From: Muraenolepis orangiensis
Lineage: Eukaryota > Chordata > Actinopteri > Gadiformes > Muraenolepididae
Assembly: GCA_027704905.1 (NCBI GenBank)
Contig: CM051018.1
Span: forward strand, 21,269,642 to 21,333,641
Length of the DNA: 64,000 bases
Direction of reading: 5' to 3'
The position numbers were made by a program, and so were the translations under genes. How positions within the stretch are numbered: position 1 is the stretch's first letter; each line of letters starts with the position of its first letter. A model generated the notes under the pieces. That model was not told where the DNA came from and did not search any database. It worked only from the letters and a program-made list of their open reading frames with translations. Of the stretch, positions 28,061 through 58,100 are shown in pieces.

Positions 28061-28822
28061 CCCCAGCTTGTCCTCCATATATATATTGTGTAGTTACGGT
28101 GCAGCGGGGATTCAGCCTGTCAAAGCAGACGACTGTGGAAAAAAATATGTCAACGCTTATGAATGTCAGCCAAAAATGCACCAAAGGGCTTTATTGCCAC
28201 TTTCAATGCCGTGCGTTCGAGGGATGAAGACGCGTTTTTAACTCCCTTCTGGCGAGAGAAGGGAGAAGAGTGTTGTTGTTGTTCTTCTTCTTCTTCTGGA
28301 GCCAATCTGCAGGATGTCCGTTCACACATCAAACGGGGAAACCCGTGGTCGGTAGGATTCAGTGAAAACGACAGCATGCAGATCATTGGAGATGTTTCTG
28401 ATTTGGCCATTTGAAACACGTACAATGGAACGCTAACTCCCCATTCCCTCCCACAACAATACTATACTAATCTATACCATACTGTAAACAACACTATATA
28501 CTACCTATGATATGCTACACTATAAACAACCCTATATACTATGTACTGCACTATATATATGTACTATGCTATACACGATAATTAACACTGTTCGATCGAT
28601 TACGATCATGCAGATGCATTCATTTTCTTTTAATAAATCACATCATCATCACTCAATCATGATTACATATTTCCTCCTGGTCTGATGGAAGAGCCCCACC
28701 ACTCCCCCCTGCCGCTACATCACAGCCGCTTCCTGGTGGGTGGCGAGGGGGCACATTCCTTTGTCCACAGGGAGACTTCAGTCATCACCCAGCCGGGTGA
28801 TGAGTTCTGCCCCGCCGCCCTG

Positions 28823-28853
28823 GCACACACACACATACATACACACACACACA

Positions 28854-28885
<32 letters not shown>

Positions 28886-29002
28886 CGCGCACGCACACAC
28901 AGGCAGGCAGGCAGACAGCCAGACACACCACACAAAACACACACCCCAACACACACACACACCAATACACACACACACACACACCAATACACACACACAC
29001 AC
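28823..29002. repeat. Interrupted CA-rich array
   Basis: CA with GCACGC, GGCAGGCAGG and ACCAATAC interruptions. Confidence 0.9.
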
Positions 29003-29067
29003 CACCCCTGCCGCTAGTTCCGTCTGGCGTTAGAAGCTTAGCTCAACAGAGAAGTTGTCTAGGTTCA

Positions 29068-29116
29068 AGATTCATGTTTTTTAAGTACAATGAAATGCTT
29101 ACTCCCCACTCCGATG
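29068..29116 (-). mobile_element. 3' end fragment of the CCATTGTACTT family, minus orientation
   Basis: GTTCAAGATTCATG...AAGTACAATGAAATGCTTAC then TCCCCACT is the reverse complement of the family terminus. A shorter match (ACAATGGAACGCTAACTCCC) lies at 28421-28445. Confidence 0.55.
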
Positions 29117-29193
29117 TTCCATCGAAAAATATGCTAGTTGTGTTATTTTACCCTCAATCCTCCTTAGGAGGCTTTGCGGTGCGTGACATCAAG

Positions 29194-29201
29194 GTGTGTG
29201 T

Positions 29202-29270
<69 letters not shown>
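29194..29270. repeat. (GT)n microsatellite upstream of vit
   Basis: About 38 copies with one GTCTGT interruption. Confidence 0.93.
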
Positions 29271-29271
<1 letters not shown>

Positions 29272-29279
29272 ATGTTGAC

Positions 29280-30000
29280 ACAGGCTCCCTTCTCTGGTAT
29301 CGTTTCATCTTTTCTTTGTCTGGGATCTTTCTGCCTTCATCATCTCTCATGATCTCTCAGCTCTCGAGGAACATTAGGATCAGCTGTCCAATGCAATGAT
29401 GGAGAACATTATGGTTCTGCAGTTTCCTCTTGAGTGATATTATGTCTGCTGGATGAAGTGCATTGTTTAGCTCAATGGGTAGTTGATTTATTTATTTATT
29501 TTAAAAGAAGACATCAAGTATTTTGATTTCTATCCGGGGCGGATGCTGCACATGAAGTTCAAAAACAATGTTGTGTCTGAGATTCATTGAGACGCTCACG
29601 ACCAAAAGAGGCAGTAGATCAGCCAGCGGCGTCTTAATAACAACAGATACTGATCTCAGATACGCTGCAATGGAACTCATCTAATATGAACTCATATTTT
29701 TTGATCACTGAACTGCAGCGATCAGATAACACAAGTGGATAATGTTATACCTTTAGAACAACTTTTTCGGTTGGTACTTCAAAAGCAGCTTCCTCATCAA
29801 AAATGTGAGGGTTGCTTTAAAACCTCACTTTTCTTCAAAAGTACTTTAATTGTCGTGTTTGGAGGAGAATACAACACACAACGCTGAAATCAACCCAGAT
29901 TATACAGCTGATCTCCAAATTTAAAAGTAGAATCTAAATGTTGTTGTTACATCACAGGGAGGACGCACATGGCTAAGATGCACATGAGGTTCTCATCTCT
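29280..30000. other. Upstream region of vit
   Basis: AT-rich sequence containing the presumed vit promoter and 5' UTR. I see no convincing TATA box or CpG island and cannot place the transcription start. Confidence 0.3.
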
Positions 30001-30067
30001 CTCTTCCTGGTGGCAGGTTGAAAGAGGACATCTCCCCCTGACCTTCTGAAGCAGCCCACCCAGCACC

Positions 30068-45655
<15,588 letters not shown>

Positions 45656-46712
45656 AGCACGGAAGGAACAGTTACCAAAGCTGTAGTTCCCGTTCCGGAC
45701 AATCGGTTTAGGGGAAGGGTGGCTAGGGGGTGGGGCAAAATGGGCATAGCAAATAGGGAATAGGTTGGGAGGGGAGGGGTGGGGCAGGGTCAATGTGTAG
45801 ATGTATGGCAACATCAGTTGTGCGAGGGAGGGGGGGGGGGGGGGGGGTTGGCCTTAATAGCACACAGGTTGTAAATGGTGGCCCAGATGGCGGTCCTAGA
45901 TTGACTGCCGGTTTGGGCTATTTGATGTGACAGGTAGGTTTGTGGTAACAATTAAGGTGAGGGTTGGGGGGGGGGGGGGGAGGAGAGAGAGAGGAGGGGG
46001 GGTGGGGGGTTAGGAGTTCAATGTTCTTATCTGGCCGGATACTGGGGATAAAAGTGAAACTACCTTATAGGGCCGGCTGAGAGAGTCAAGCATTTAAAGT
46101 ACCGCCTGGCACTTCCCCTTGTGGCTTAACCCAAGCAAATAGGATGCTTCTAACAGTTCTCTGTGAAGAGGAAATACTTTGAATGGAATCGGTGCATTTT
46201 CCTCTTCCTAACAGGAGAGGCTTAATGAGAGGGAGATTGTTGAAGTTCCTCACACAAAGGAAAAAGACAATGGTGCTATTTCATTATTGCATGTTGGCAT
46301 TATTCATTTGATCGTAGAGCTTGCGTTCACGTTCCATCTACAATACATTGACTCTTTGATGTAAAATAGGCCATAAAATGCTTGCAATTGGACAACATGT
46401 AATGCAGTAAGAGGAACTGGCAACAGGCAAGATATTAGCTGTAATATCTTAATTACATTTCTGTAAGCAGCGATGATAACACCTGTTGAACATGCAGTTC
46501 TCATGAGTGAAACGTTTCACTCTTTTTTGTAATAGTGTGCCTGGGTTACTTTTTAACCTGGCAGGTATTTCTTGGTCGTGTTGAATATCGGATTATTTAT
46601 AAACACCCCCCCCCCCCTTTGTTATGGCCTATTTGTACATATGCATATTAAAAAGGTATTTTGCTTATAATGTTCAGATATATAATTAATCAATATTTTA
46701 AATTCAGTTTTT

Positions 46713-46718
46713 AATAAA
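46713..46718 (+). promoter_or_regulatory. vit: Candidate polyadenylation signal of vit
   Basis: AATAAA about 1.06 kb after the vit stop codon, in an AT-rich stretch. It would give a 3' UTR of roughly 1 kb containing two long poly-G tracts. Inferred from position only. Confidence 0.45.
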
Positions 46719-46719
46719 A

Positions 46720-48185
46720 GTGTTAAAAAAAAAGAGCTAAGTTTTCTTCCTTTATGAATCAAGTTTAAAACTAAATGAAATGCATAGATTAACACAGATT
46801 CTGAGCGACGAGCTCTTAAAAAGCACTTCTAATAACAATGATAATAATGTCTATTATTGTACTTAATTCTCTGCTTTCAGTTCAGTAAGTAAGCCCATTT
46901 ACACAGAATTTGGCCAGGAAAATGTTTTGCGTTGCGAACAACAAAGATACTAGAACTAAATATTTTGTCCATTTGTATCCGACATTACTGAGTGACCAAT
47001 CATCACTAATAATAAAACTACCATCCCGGGTTTACGATTTTACAGCAGTTTTTTTTATTTGGAACAGACTTTCATATACAAACCAGTGACCGAGAAAGAG
47101 GCTCATTTGAAGCTGTACTTCGAACATAAGGTTGACTTTTTATTTTTTAACCACACGGAGATAAGGTTCTGCACATTAGGGTTACCGCTATAAACCTTTA
47201 GGGTCCGGAGGATCACCATAGAACACCGCTCCCCTTTTAGTTTCGTTTCATTATAGAACCGTCTCCTAATTGCACTGTGCCAACCCGTCCCCGCTAAACA
47301 TCGGACTACTTATCGATATTTATTTTTTGGACACGACAGACACGTCAGACTGCGGACGTCAGGCGACCCTAACCCATAGGGGTGTGGGGGGGGTGGGGGG
47401 GGGGGCAAACTACGTACAACACAAGCCAATCCATTAAAACAAGAGCAAACTGCCCAAAATACCCAATGGACATTCCCTAAGAATTGTATTTGTATCAACC
47501 AAAATGGTTTACATTGGGAGACTTTTTTTTTCTTCTTCTCACGTGTACAATTAATGAATTAATTAACACACAGGCAATACACTCAATGAATCGGTGTCAC
47601 TCTTCTGCCAGCTTCGCTTTGAAACCAAAACCTAAAACTAAAAACATAACAGATTCTCCCCCCCCCAGCCACATTTACCAACAAAAGTCAAACTCACGCT
47701 GCACAATAAGTTTTTAAGACTGGATATATATTTTGTTTATTATAAGTATTTGTAATTGTACATCCAATGTGTTTTCTTAAAATGGACATAATTGTGTGAC
47801 AACCCTTACCTCCAGTGCCACAACCCCTCATCCCATCCTGTTCGCCCGAAACAAGGAAGGTAAAATATATATATTTTAAGACCTTTTTTAAAGGCACATT
47901 TGTCAATAAGTATTTTGTTTTGTTTTTTTTCTAAAGAAAAGCAAAAAGGCAAGCAGGCTGGCAGGCAGAGTCCGTCTGGGGGGGGGGGGGGAGGTAGGGG
48001 GGGTAGGGGGGGGGAACGGGGAGAGGTTAGGTTAGAGAAAAAGCCAAAAAATATTTCCACAATAGCTTGGTTAAACCTGTAGCGTCCAACACTACTACAG
48101 GAGGAGGAGGAGCAGCACCTCACACCTGTCTGTGAGGGGTGGGTGGGGCTAGAAGAGCGGTTTAAAATCTCATTTATCCAGTGTA
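46720..48185. other. Convergent intergenic/3' UTR region between vit and strn
   Basis: AT-rich sequence with G runs near 47388-47405 and 47979-48013. It holds the likely strn 3' UTR end. No gene was recognised. Confidence 0.45.
47736..47741 (-). promoter_or_regulatory. strn: Possible strn polyadenylation signal
   Basis: TTTATT on the + strand (AATAAA on the - strand), about 1.1 kb downstream of the strn stop. Several other AATAAA hexamers lie further on (near 47326, 47140 and 47054), so the site actually used is unknown. If a distal one is used, the strn 3' UTR comes close to the vit 3' end. Confidence 0.3.
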
Positions 48186-48243
48186 CTCTCTCTCTCTCTC
48201 TCTCTCTCAAATCTCCTATGAAGCGGAATAAGGTGTGTATGTG

Positions 48244-48299
48244 AAGTGTGTGTGTGTGTGTGTTGTGGGGTCTGAACTGAGTATAGGCTGGAGAGGGTG

Positions 48300-48370
<71 letters not shown>
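48244..48370. repeat. GT-rich arrays downstream of strn
   Basis: Two GT blocks (48246-48262 and 48297-48370) separated by unique sequence, preceded by (TC)n at 48186-48208. Confidence 0.93.
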
Positions 48371-48372
<2 letters not shown>

Positions 48373-48833
48373 AGGGGGTCCTCTTGCTGTCAGTTACACC
48401 AGGTCCTGCCTGGATGGTGGATGAGAGTCGAGGGAACCATGGGCCCCCTAACGGTCTGTTCATCTAACTGGCCTCCCAGCAGACCACAGCCCACATACCA
48501 AGAATGTTCCGGGCCACTTCCCCAGGGAGGGCTCGGGTTGGGGATTGGCTACAGAGAGTCTGCCACTCAAACCAGGGGAGGGGAGGGGGGGGGAGACCAA
48601 CCAATGTTCAGGGAGGATGGATATGGGTGCCGGGGAGATTACTGGACACCCGCACCTGGCGTCCGCCCCGCCCCTTTGTGTCCGTCCCCCTCTCTCTGAT
48701 TGGTCCCCGACCCTTGGGAGGCTGCGTCCGTGGGCAGTGGTGGTTGGTGGTGGTTGGTGGTGGAGGTGGCGGCGGCGGTGGTGGTGGGTGGGGGGAGGGT
48801 AGAGGGACGAGGCGTAATTGGCCCGTCACCGCG

Positions 48834-51757
48834 TCATACGAACACCTTGGCGAGAGCGTCTGCCCCGGCGCTGGCGATGTAGCATTTGGACGGGTGGAAC
48901 GCCACGTCGTGGATGGACTCCTCGAACTTCTTCCGGTGCGCGGTGAACTCCTGGATGCACGTCTTGCTCTCCAGGTTCCACAGGCGGATGGAACAGTCGT
49001 GGCCTGAGGAGAGGAGGGGAAAGAGAGAGAAGAGGGAAGACCGAGAGAGACAGAGGGAAGAGAAGAGAGAAACAGAGGGAAGAGAGAGAGAGAGGACAAA
49101 TTGAATGAGTCAAAAAGACAGGCCTATAGCATTTGGAGTCTAGACCGACACATTTCTATATCGCGGGATATTGCATCACTGTTGTTATTAAGATGCAGAC
49201 ATGCCAGGAAATTGTTTTGCGCATCAAGGCCAGACTGTTGGAACTTAAACCTGTCCATTTGAGGACAAAGTGCTGTGTCTGTCTGGAGCCACAATAACCA
49301 CAAAACCTGTGTTATTAAACATTTTTTGACGTAAAAATGTGTAAATATCCAGGCAGGCATGTTTTTAATTGAAAATGATGCATGACATATCTTACAAAGA
49401 CGTAAATAAATCCAAAAACGGCCTGTAAGACTCACTACTGTGTTTCACAGTTTGTTCGGACCGTTTGTTCCAACAGCTAAAAAGTCGTGAAAGCCGCTGA
49501 AATGTCATTTTTTTCGACGAGTTCCTGTTGGTTCGCGAGGCAACAAGTCGCTCACACTAGCTGGCCAGAAGACCGCGACCAGACGCAATGGCTACTTACT
49601 GCCCGACATCAGGTAGAGCCCGTTGGGGTCCACCGCCAGGCTGGTGACGGCGTCCAGGTGGGCCACCATTGAGTGGATGAGCTTCCCCGTGTTGTTGTCG
49701 TAGAACTTGATGTGGCGGTCCTCCTGGGCCGTGATGGTGATGGGCAGCGTGGGGTGACTCAGCACCTTGTTGATCTGACAGGGCGTGGCTGAAAATGGAG
49801 GAAAACGGGCACGGTGAGTGAGGCGTCGGCCGTGGAAACGATGAACGTACGTACGTACGACGGGATTCTATTCCAAAGTGACACCACTAGTCTGCTCTAG
49901 AATGTCACGAAAAAGGTGAAATTGAGATGCTTCCGGGGGGTTTCCGTCGTAATGGCTGTACGTTAATACATACAAGACATGCTTTGTTAGTCCCAAATGA
50001 GGGATGACTTGGCGTTTAGTCACTTCATCAGAAGCAGATTGCTTTTTTTATCCAACGCGTCGCTAAAGAGCAGTCGCTTTGGGACAAGCGTGACCTCTCT
50101 CACGCGCACGTGTGTGTGTGTTTGTGTCTGTCAAGGGGCTGCCTACTAGAGTCCACGCAGGTCTCCAGGCTCAGCACCAGCTGTCGGGTCTCCATGTTGA
50201 AGATGCCGATCTGCCCACTGGTGAAGGAGGTGACCATGTGGGCGGGCTCGCTGCACACCAGGTCCACCGAGGAGGGCACGCCCAGCTCTGGAGGGGCAGG
50301 ACGCAGCACGTCAATGTCTCAGGTCAACCCCATACTTCATTTAGGTTAACAGTCAAGTTAAATTATGAAAAAGTATATACTTCTGCACTGCCGTGCAGAC
50401 GACCGCCGTTTTATTAAGTAGAGTTTTGAATAAGATACACTCTTATGACTAGTTATTGATCTGTACACAAGGACAGTCACGTACACTCAAAACATCGCAC
50501 ACACACACACGGATGTGAGAGATGTTCGAAATAAAAAAATATATCAAAAAAAGATTCACCCTCACCATTGTTTTCGTTGAAGACGGCGAGGGCGGGGGAG
50601 GTGTTGTTGGCGTCCCACAGCCTGATGGTGCCGTCGGCGGAGCAGGACAGCAGGCGCTGGTGGGCGCTGCTGTACACCAGGCCCCACACCGAGTCGGTGT
50701 GTCCGCACAGCGCCCCCCGCAGGACAGACGGCTCTGTGACAGGAGGAGAGGGAAAGACACCTTTCTAAAAAGGGCTGTGGATGGATATTCATTGAAATCT
50801 GGATTTTTTGCTAATCGTGAAGATAAGATTTCATGTGTTTATATGAAAATAAACGGATGAAAAATGAATACATACAATTTAATTTCAGATTTTGTACTCC
50901 TGTTGCATTCAAATCTAATTGACAAACTGTTCCAACTCGGCCATAACAAGCACTCTAACAAATCACAGGCATTGCCATTAACGGTGATAGAATCAGGTTG
51001 GAAACCTGGAATATGAATTGAAAATACAATATCACAATATTGGGCAAAATCATTGCAATGATTATTGGCATTAGCAATTAGCATTTTTGTCGCAATCTAG
51101 CAGCCCCAGTTTGTCTTCTGGCACAGAACATGGGTGCCTCTGTATGCCAACAGTTTTGTAATTTTCATATTCTGCACAAACAAACAGGGAAACCATAGTT
51201 ACCGTAGGAGTCGTAGGGATCAATGTTGGGGTTGGGGGTGTTCCAGCTCTGGATGGTCCCGTCGACGCCACCGCTGAAACACTGCTCCCCCGTGTTGTTC
51301 ATGACCACACAGAGGACAGCTCCCCTGGTGGAGTGGAGGATCACATGTATGAGCACTGCTGCCACTTTCTTTGGCTGAACCAACCATTCAACAAAAAAAA
51401 AATATATATATATATACAGTATAAACATGAATAGTATTTACCGATGGGCTCTAAACGTGTAGATGGGTTCCACGTCTAGAGATGTGCTCCTGTGGATAAA
51501 CATAAAGACATTCATTAAGGCACGTTGGAACAAACCCCGAATGTATTCCAGACAACCCTACAAGAGGTAGTAATCCTTTACTTTTTGGCGGGAGCCGTCT
51601 TTTGGAGGTTCCACATTTTGAGGGTGTGGTCCTCGGAGGCCGTGACCAGGACGGGCTCCACGGGGTGGAAGGCCAGCCCTCGGATGGCGTCAAAGTGGCT
51701 CCGCAGCGTAAACTTGGGGTTCCAGGTCTTCCGCAGGGTGTCCTTGTTGTTGCCGAT
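48834..51757 (-). other. strn: strn WD40 propeller exons
   Basis: Seven exons encode the beta-propeller. WD pieces in order: LRSHFDAIRGLAFHP to DHTLKMWNL; YTFRAHRGAVLCVV to DGTIQSWN; LCGHTDSVWGLVYSS to DGTIRLWD; a degenerate blade in SSVDLVCSEPAHMVTSF to IFNMET; INKVLSHPTLPITITA to RHIKFYD; MVAHLDAVTSLAVDP to HDCSIRLWN; FTAHRKKFEESIHDVAFHP to DALAKVF. This is the same architecture as mammalian striatin. Confidence 0.93.
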
Positions 51758-54700
51758 CTGAGGAGACGGGAAGACAAATATCGTGTTTCATGGAGCAGTA
51801 GAGGGAGACCATGCGAAGGTCTAAGCCATGGGTCTCAAAACTCGCGGCCCGCGGGCCAATTGAGGCCCGCCTGACGATATTTTGAGGCCCCCTACTTGAC
51901 ATCAAAGTTTAGTGCGGCCCGCGCGTTTTTCTCACACGCACCTTTTTGCCCAGTCGAATTGGCTAGCATTTAGTATCTAGCTCTATATTAAGCTAACGGC
52001 TTTGTTGTAACGGCATTTTCAATGTACTATGTATGTACAGGCTTATTACAATTGAATGTCGTGTTTGTTGCACATACTTTGTTAGTGTTTTTATGTGCCT
52101 TTGATGGTAAAATGGTAAACTATGTCACGATAGGGATAGTTCTGTGGGACCCAGAACGCAGACAAAGACACAGTGGAGCTATAACATAAAGCTTTATTTA
52201 AAGCACACAGACAACAGAGAGTAATCAGGGACAGGCCAGGGGTCTGGATACCGGGGGGTTGATCCGCGGAGTACCGGCAGGTAGTAGACCGGCGAGTAGT
52301 CCGGGACGGGAGAGGAGTCTGGGTACCGGGAGGTCGAGTAGCGACAGGTACTGGACAGGTAATTATAATTACAGGTAATTATAATTATTATTATAGCCTC
52401 ACCCAGACTCTACCTCCAGCCTCACCCAGACTCTACCTCCAGCCTCACCCAGACTCTACCTCCAGCCTCACCCAGACTCTACCTCCAGCCTCACCCAGAC
52501 TCTACCTCCAGCCTCACCCAGACTCTACCTCCAGCCTCACCCAGACTCCGCCTCCAGCCTCACCCAGACTCCGCCTCTAGCCTCACCCAGACTCTACCTC
52601 CAGCCTCACCCAGACTACCTCCAGCTTCACCCAGACTCTACCTCCAGCCTCACCCAGCCTCTACCTCCAGCGGCCCCCAGGTCAATTGAGTTTGAGACCC
52701 CTGGTCTAAGCCAAGGGATCCTTCTTGCTACAGAGTTTGATCGCCTTGTGGAGGACAGTTTCTACTCGCAGTTAACTGAACTGTTGGGAGCGCTGCCACT
52801 ATCATCACATTGTCGCCAATATTAAACTTTGTCATACTTCTTCAGTGTACTTCGTGGCCTGCCCTGTAATCATGATTCATGCTGCCATCACTACGGTGCT
52901 GCACAACTGTCACTTTAAGTTCAAGTATCAAGTATAGTTTTGCATCGTATAGTTTTGCATTGCGTAGTATAGTAGAAATTTAGAATGCGGGAGTGAATGG
53001 GGAGTTAGCATTCCATTGTATTCTCCCTCCTACTGCATACTCTTACCACCTGGTACGGGAACTGCACCGCACTCGAGCGCAGAGCGCTTCAAAGGGTGGT
53101 GCGGACGGCCCAGTATATCGTTGGAGATGAGCTCCCCTCCCTCCTGGATATATACAACCAGCGGTGTGTGGCCAAGGCCAAACGCATCATAAAGACATTG
53201 CCCACCCCAGCCACGAACTGTATTCACTTTTACCGTCAGGCAGGCGATACCGCAGTAACAAATAGACTCAGAGACAGCTTCCACAGTCAGGCCATCAGGC
53301 TGCTGAACAAGGGTGTATAGCATATAACAATGTATATTTTATTACATTGATTTATATATATTGCTCAGTTTGTACTTTTGACTTCTTTTTTATTCTATTA
53401 TTTGTATAACTGCTGTCTGTCATCGGGTATTGCACATAAGATTTTCACCCATTGCTTATACTTTATACTATAACTACTATAACTTTGATGTGACAATAAA
53501 CTTGACTTGACTTGTCACTTTTTACTACTAAAAAGACACTAGTACTACTAAAAGTGCTAGCATCTTTCTAAGAAGATTGTCCAAGTACATTGTTAGTTAG
53601 ATATGGTTCTTTTCGTTTGCCAACTTATTGTACTTTTACCTCATTGCACATTTACCTGAACTTATTGTGCCTTTACCTGAGCTCAGTTCTTGGGAGACTC
53701 ATTCTTAGGAATAAAATGTACTTTTGACTTCTGGTGACGAGTTCTGGTGTTCTCTTACCTACCTTTTGTTGCACTATTAGTGCTTTGGATAACAGCGTCT
53801 GCTAAATGACTTTAATGTAAATTGTACTTATGACATACGGCAAAAATAACAAATCCTGAACCTTGAGTACTCACATCGTAGGCCAGGATGTCGGCCTCGT
53901 TGGCCACGGTGAGTCCCGCCAGCTCGCCAAGGCCCAGCTCGCTCTCCATGGCCTCGTCTGTGCCCATGATGAACGACTTCCCTGAGGCCGGGGGGAAGGT
54001 CAGCGCCTCCACTGTGAGGGAGGGAGGGAGAGAGACACCCAAAACCAGCAGGGTCAACGAGGAGCCACTGGTGTGTCCCGGAAGCCAGTAGTCAACTACA
54101 GGCCTACAGAGTAACGGACCCCAAAGGGAGGAATTGGGATCTATCCAAGTTGTTGTTCAAACTCAAGGGTTATTTAAGCCACGACTTAAAAAGGGGCTGT
54201 AGGCTAGGTGGCAAAGCAGGATTTCTGAGAATTGTTCAAAATCGTCCCGTCCCCTGAAATGTAACCTACAGCACTTTGAGCTTGACTCGAGTTTGGAACA
54301 CTTTTGTTTACATCTACAGTCCATTTGTAAGACAAAGCCAGAGGGGTTACGACTTGGACGCGGAGTCACACGTCAGCGCGCACAGACCGAACTGACCTTC
54401 GTCCGGCCGGCTGGCCTCGTGCTCGTTGAGGCGGGGCACGCTGGGCCGGGCCTGCGGCGCGGCGGACGGCTGCATGTGGGACAGATCCTCCGTGTCTCGC
54501 AGGTTAGCCAGCATGTCCTGCAGTTTGGACCGGTTGGGCCCTGTGCAACAGGCAGGCAACAGCATGTCAGCATCAGCACAACGCACGGGGGGGAGAAGGC
54601 AAGATAACCCGAGACAAGCAAAGAAAATTGAATTCAATATAAATGGAGCGAGATAAATATGACGGCACTCTGGTTACGATGTGAGTGAGAGGAATAAAGA

Positions 54701-55102
54701 AACCTTAGAAAAGGGAATAAAAACAAGAATAAATAATTGATACGCGGCGAGAGGAGAGAGAGGAGAGAGAGAGAAAGAGAAAGAGAGAAGAGAGAGAGAG
54801 AGAATATGTAAGTGAAGCAGCGGTTGAGGAGTCCTCTCTCTCTCAGCTGAACTGAGAGAAACGGCAGCGGGAGGAGGTGTGTGTGTGAACGAGGATGCTC
54901 TTTAAAATCAAATACACATGAGTCCACATGTAGTGTACGTGTGTCCACAAGGGGGAGATTTATAAAAAGACAAGACTTTGGGAAGGAAATGCCTGTATTT
55001 ATGTAGTATTAAGTATGCACTGGTGGCCCAGCCAATCAAATAACTGACCACAGTCAATTAAACAATCCTCCAAATCCTCCTCCTCCTCCTCCTCCTCCTC
55101 CT

Positions 55103-55140
<38 letters not shown>

Positions 55141-58100
55141 CCACACACAATGTAACTGCCACAATGACTGAAAAAAGGAAAAGCATTGCTTGAAACAGAA
55201 AGCCAGAAGACAGATAAAATGTTGACATTCATAAATCTAAATTAAGAGGAGATGTGATGACACAGAGCTTAGGCAAGACGAGGAAACAGGCAGGGCCCTC
55301 GTAACGGTGTGAACTCTTAACCCGCTTTGTCTTGGCAATAGAAGTCAGTAGATTAGAAGAATAGACTATTTCTCTGTGTCGTTATCGAGATACAGTTGAG
55401 ATGTCTGAGCCCCCTGAAAAAGTATTGATTCAGATTAGAACCTTTCATCTACTACAGTCATTTGCCCAACTGGGATTGTATCACTAGGATGTATTGCCCA
55501 ATGAACAACTTGAACTCAAAGAAAACAATTAAGAAAAAAAATTAAGAAAAAGAGTTGGAAATGGTTGAAATATACTCAACATGGAGAGTATGATTGTGAA
55601 CAGTGAAATGGTCCACGTAATAGTAATAGTTACAAAATGGATGCTAACGAGGACGACGTAATTAGACGGCATGGTGTTAAATGCAGTTAAAACGTTAAAA
55701 AGCACAACAACAACAACAAAAAAAGAAAGAAAAATAATGACAGAGAAGAGAGTGTGAGTGAAGTGGGGGGGGGAGGAGGGGGGGGGGGAATGAACGCATG
55801 CATGCATACACACACAGAGAGGACATGAAGCACACCACAGAGCGCGGGTGCATGTGTAGCCTGTACAACAGAGCCGCGTCACGCGGCTAGCGCGCTGCAA
55901 ATAAATGTTGCAAGTCAAAGTGAACCGCCGGGGGGGGGGGGGGGGGGAGATACTGAACCGTAAAGCTACGTGTGTACACGAGCATCGGCTAACCGCACAG
56001 CGGCTGTTGCTAAAGGCTACAGTTCCGCGTGACGTCACCCAGAGACGGGGGAGAGAGAGCGGGACAGAAAGGAGGGAGGGAGGGGGGAGGGCAGGGAGAG
56101 GACAGCAGCCAGCAGTGGGAAATGAGAAACACGGCGAGGATGGCAGGCCACTGGTTTGAGGCTTCCTTTGTTGTTGTTGTTTTTTGTTGGCTGGATTTAT
56201 GAGAAAACCAGCGGCTATAACCAGAGAGGAGCAGGAGGAAGAGCAGGTGGAGGAGTAGTAGTAGTAGGAGGAGGAGGAGGAGAAGGAGGAGGAGGAGGCA
56301 GCAGGCGCCCAGACAAGGACTTACTCTTCACCCCTTTTTTGCCCTTGCGTTCCTTTCTGTACTGCTCCTTGAGTTTGGTTATCAGGCCCGGGTCCACATC
56401 CCAGGCCTCAGAATCCTGCTCGTCCTTGTCTACACAGGAAAGGTTGGGGTTGGGGGAGGAGGAGGAGGAGGAGGTGGGGACAAAACCAGACCAAGAGGCT
56501 GTTGAGGTGCTGCCCTGGTCGAGGAGTCACGTACTGTAGCCAGGCAGGCTGGTAGAGTGCAGAGACCCCTGGCCCACACCAGCGCCCCTGTGCAGCCTTC
56601 ACTACCTCTGGGTGCTGCTCCTGGAAGTTTAACCTTCCCTGTGCCGCGCAACAAGGCTAGCATCAAGAAGGCTAGGATCAACAAAGCTAGCAGCGAGAAG
56701 GCTAGGATAAACATTAAGAAGGCTAGCATCAAGAAGGCTAGGGTCAACAAGGCTAGGGTCAACAAGGCTAGGATAAACAAAGCTAGCATCAAGAAGGCTA
56801 GCATCAAGAAGGCTAGGGTCAACAAGGCTAGGGTCAACAAGGCTAGCATCTGAGTCCACACAGCTCCTGGAGAAGAACTTCAGGGGGGAGGGGAGGGGTA
56901 TGTTGAAAGCCTCAAGGAGAGTAGTAGCAGGCCTCACGAGGCCAGAGATGAGCGTCTCTGTGTTTTATAGGCTGCCGATCACCGTCATCGCCACCACAGC
57001 AGGTTGTGAATGCGGCGCGTGGGCATTGAAGCACCGTGGTGGGAGACGTACACATCCCCCCGGCTAGCGCTCAGCTCTTTGTGATTTCCTAGTGCGGAGG
57101 TGAGGGGGGGGGGGGTCAGGGGGGTCAGGGGTCGGTCTTCTGATGGTTGTCAAACTTCTCCTTTAACCGGCCATATGTGTATTTCTTGTATTTTCAATTT
57201 GAAATGTAAACCATTTGGTCAGTTTCCCTCGAGGCCCTTCACAACGGTGTCAAATCATCGCATTGGTAATAAACAGAACAGTCATGTTAACTGTGTGGAC
57301 CGCACACACACATCACCGCTTTGCTCAGACGTTCTGCAAGACTTAACGTCATAGGCTTATCACACACTAACAGAGGGGGTGTGAGGTTGGGGGGGGACAC
57401 ACACACACACACACACACACACATTGTGGTCACGGGCTAGCTATGGGAACAAACTGTGGAAATATTTCACATACTATGGATTAAATACAGAGAGTTCAAG
57501 CGTGGTGATTTGATTTGAATGACGTAGACAGTGTGACTTGTGTGAATAATGGGCAGAAATACTACAGTCACCAAACTATGGGCAGATGGTCAACATTTAG
57601 TCATGAGAAAAATACACACACATACACACAGCATGGAAATTAGTGTCACACAATGGCATATTTCTACCAAACACTGTATAAAAACCACTTAGTTCAAAAC
57701 TATTGTAAGTTTAAAAGGTAGTAAGACTCTGGGGTTTCTTTAACTACTTTTTTTTGTGATGGATTATTCAACAGTGTCTCTTATTTCTAGTTATTTCTAG
57801 GGCTGGTCCCTATTAGTCGACCAAAGGTTAAATCGACCAAAGAGTCATTAGTCGATCAAGTTTTCATTGGTAGTTAATCGCAGGCAAAAAAATATAAAAT
57901 AACATTTTTCACAGCAGCGGTGCAGAGGACACTGAGCCCGCACCAACGATGCAAAGGGAAAAGCAGCAGGAGATATCAATGAGAAATAAATGAGGAATGC
58001 TATCCTAAGCTTGATCCTAAGAGCAGCTAAACGCATCCACTCCTTCCACTTCCACGCCGTCGGAGCGCATATTTTCAAAAGCCGGCTTCATTGTGAGCAA

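Noticed and set aside
53096..53320. Possible small host gene
   Set aside because: The sequence is the reverse-transcriptase C-terminus of a LINE, not a host protein.
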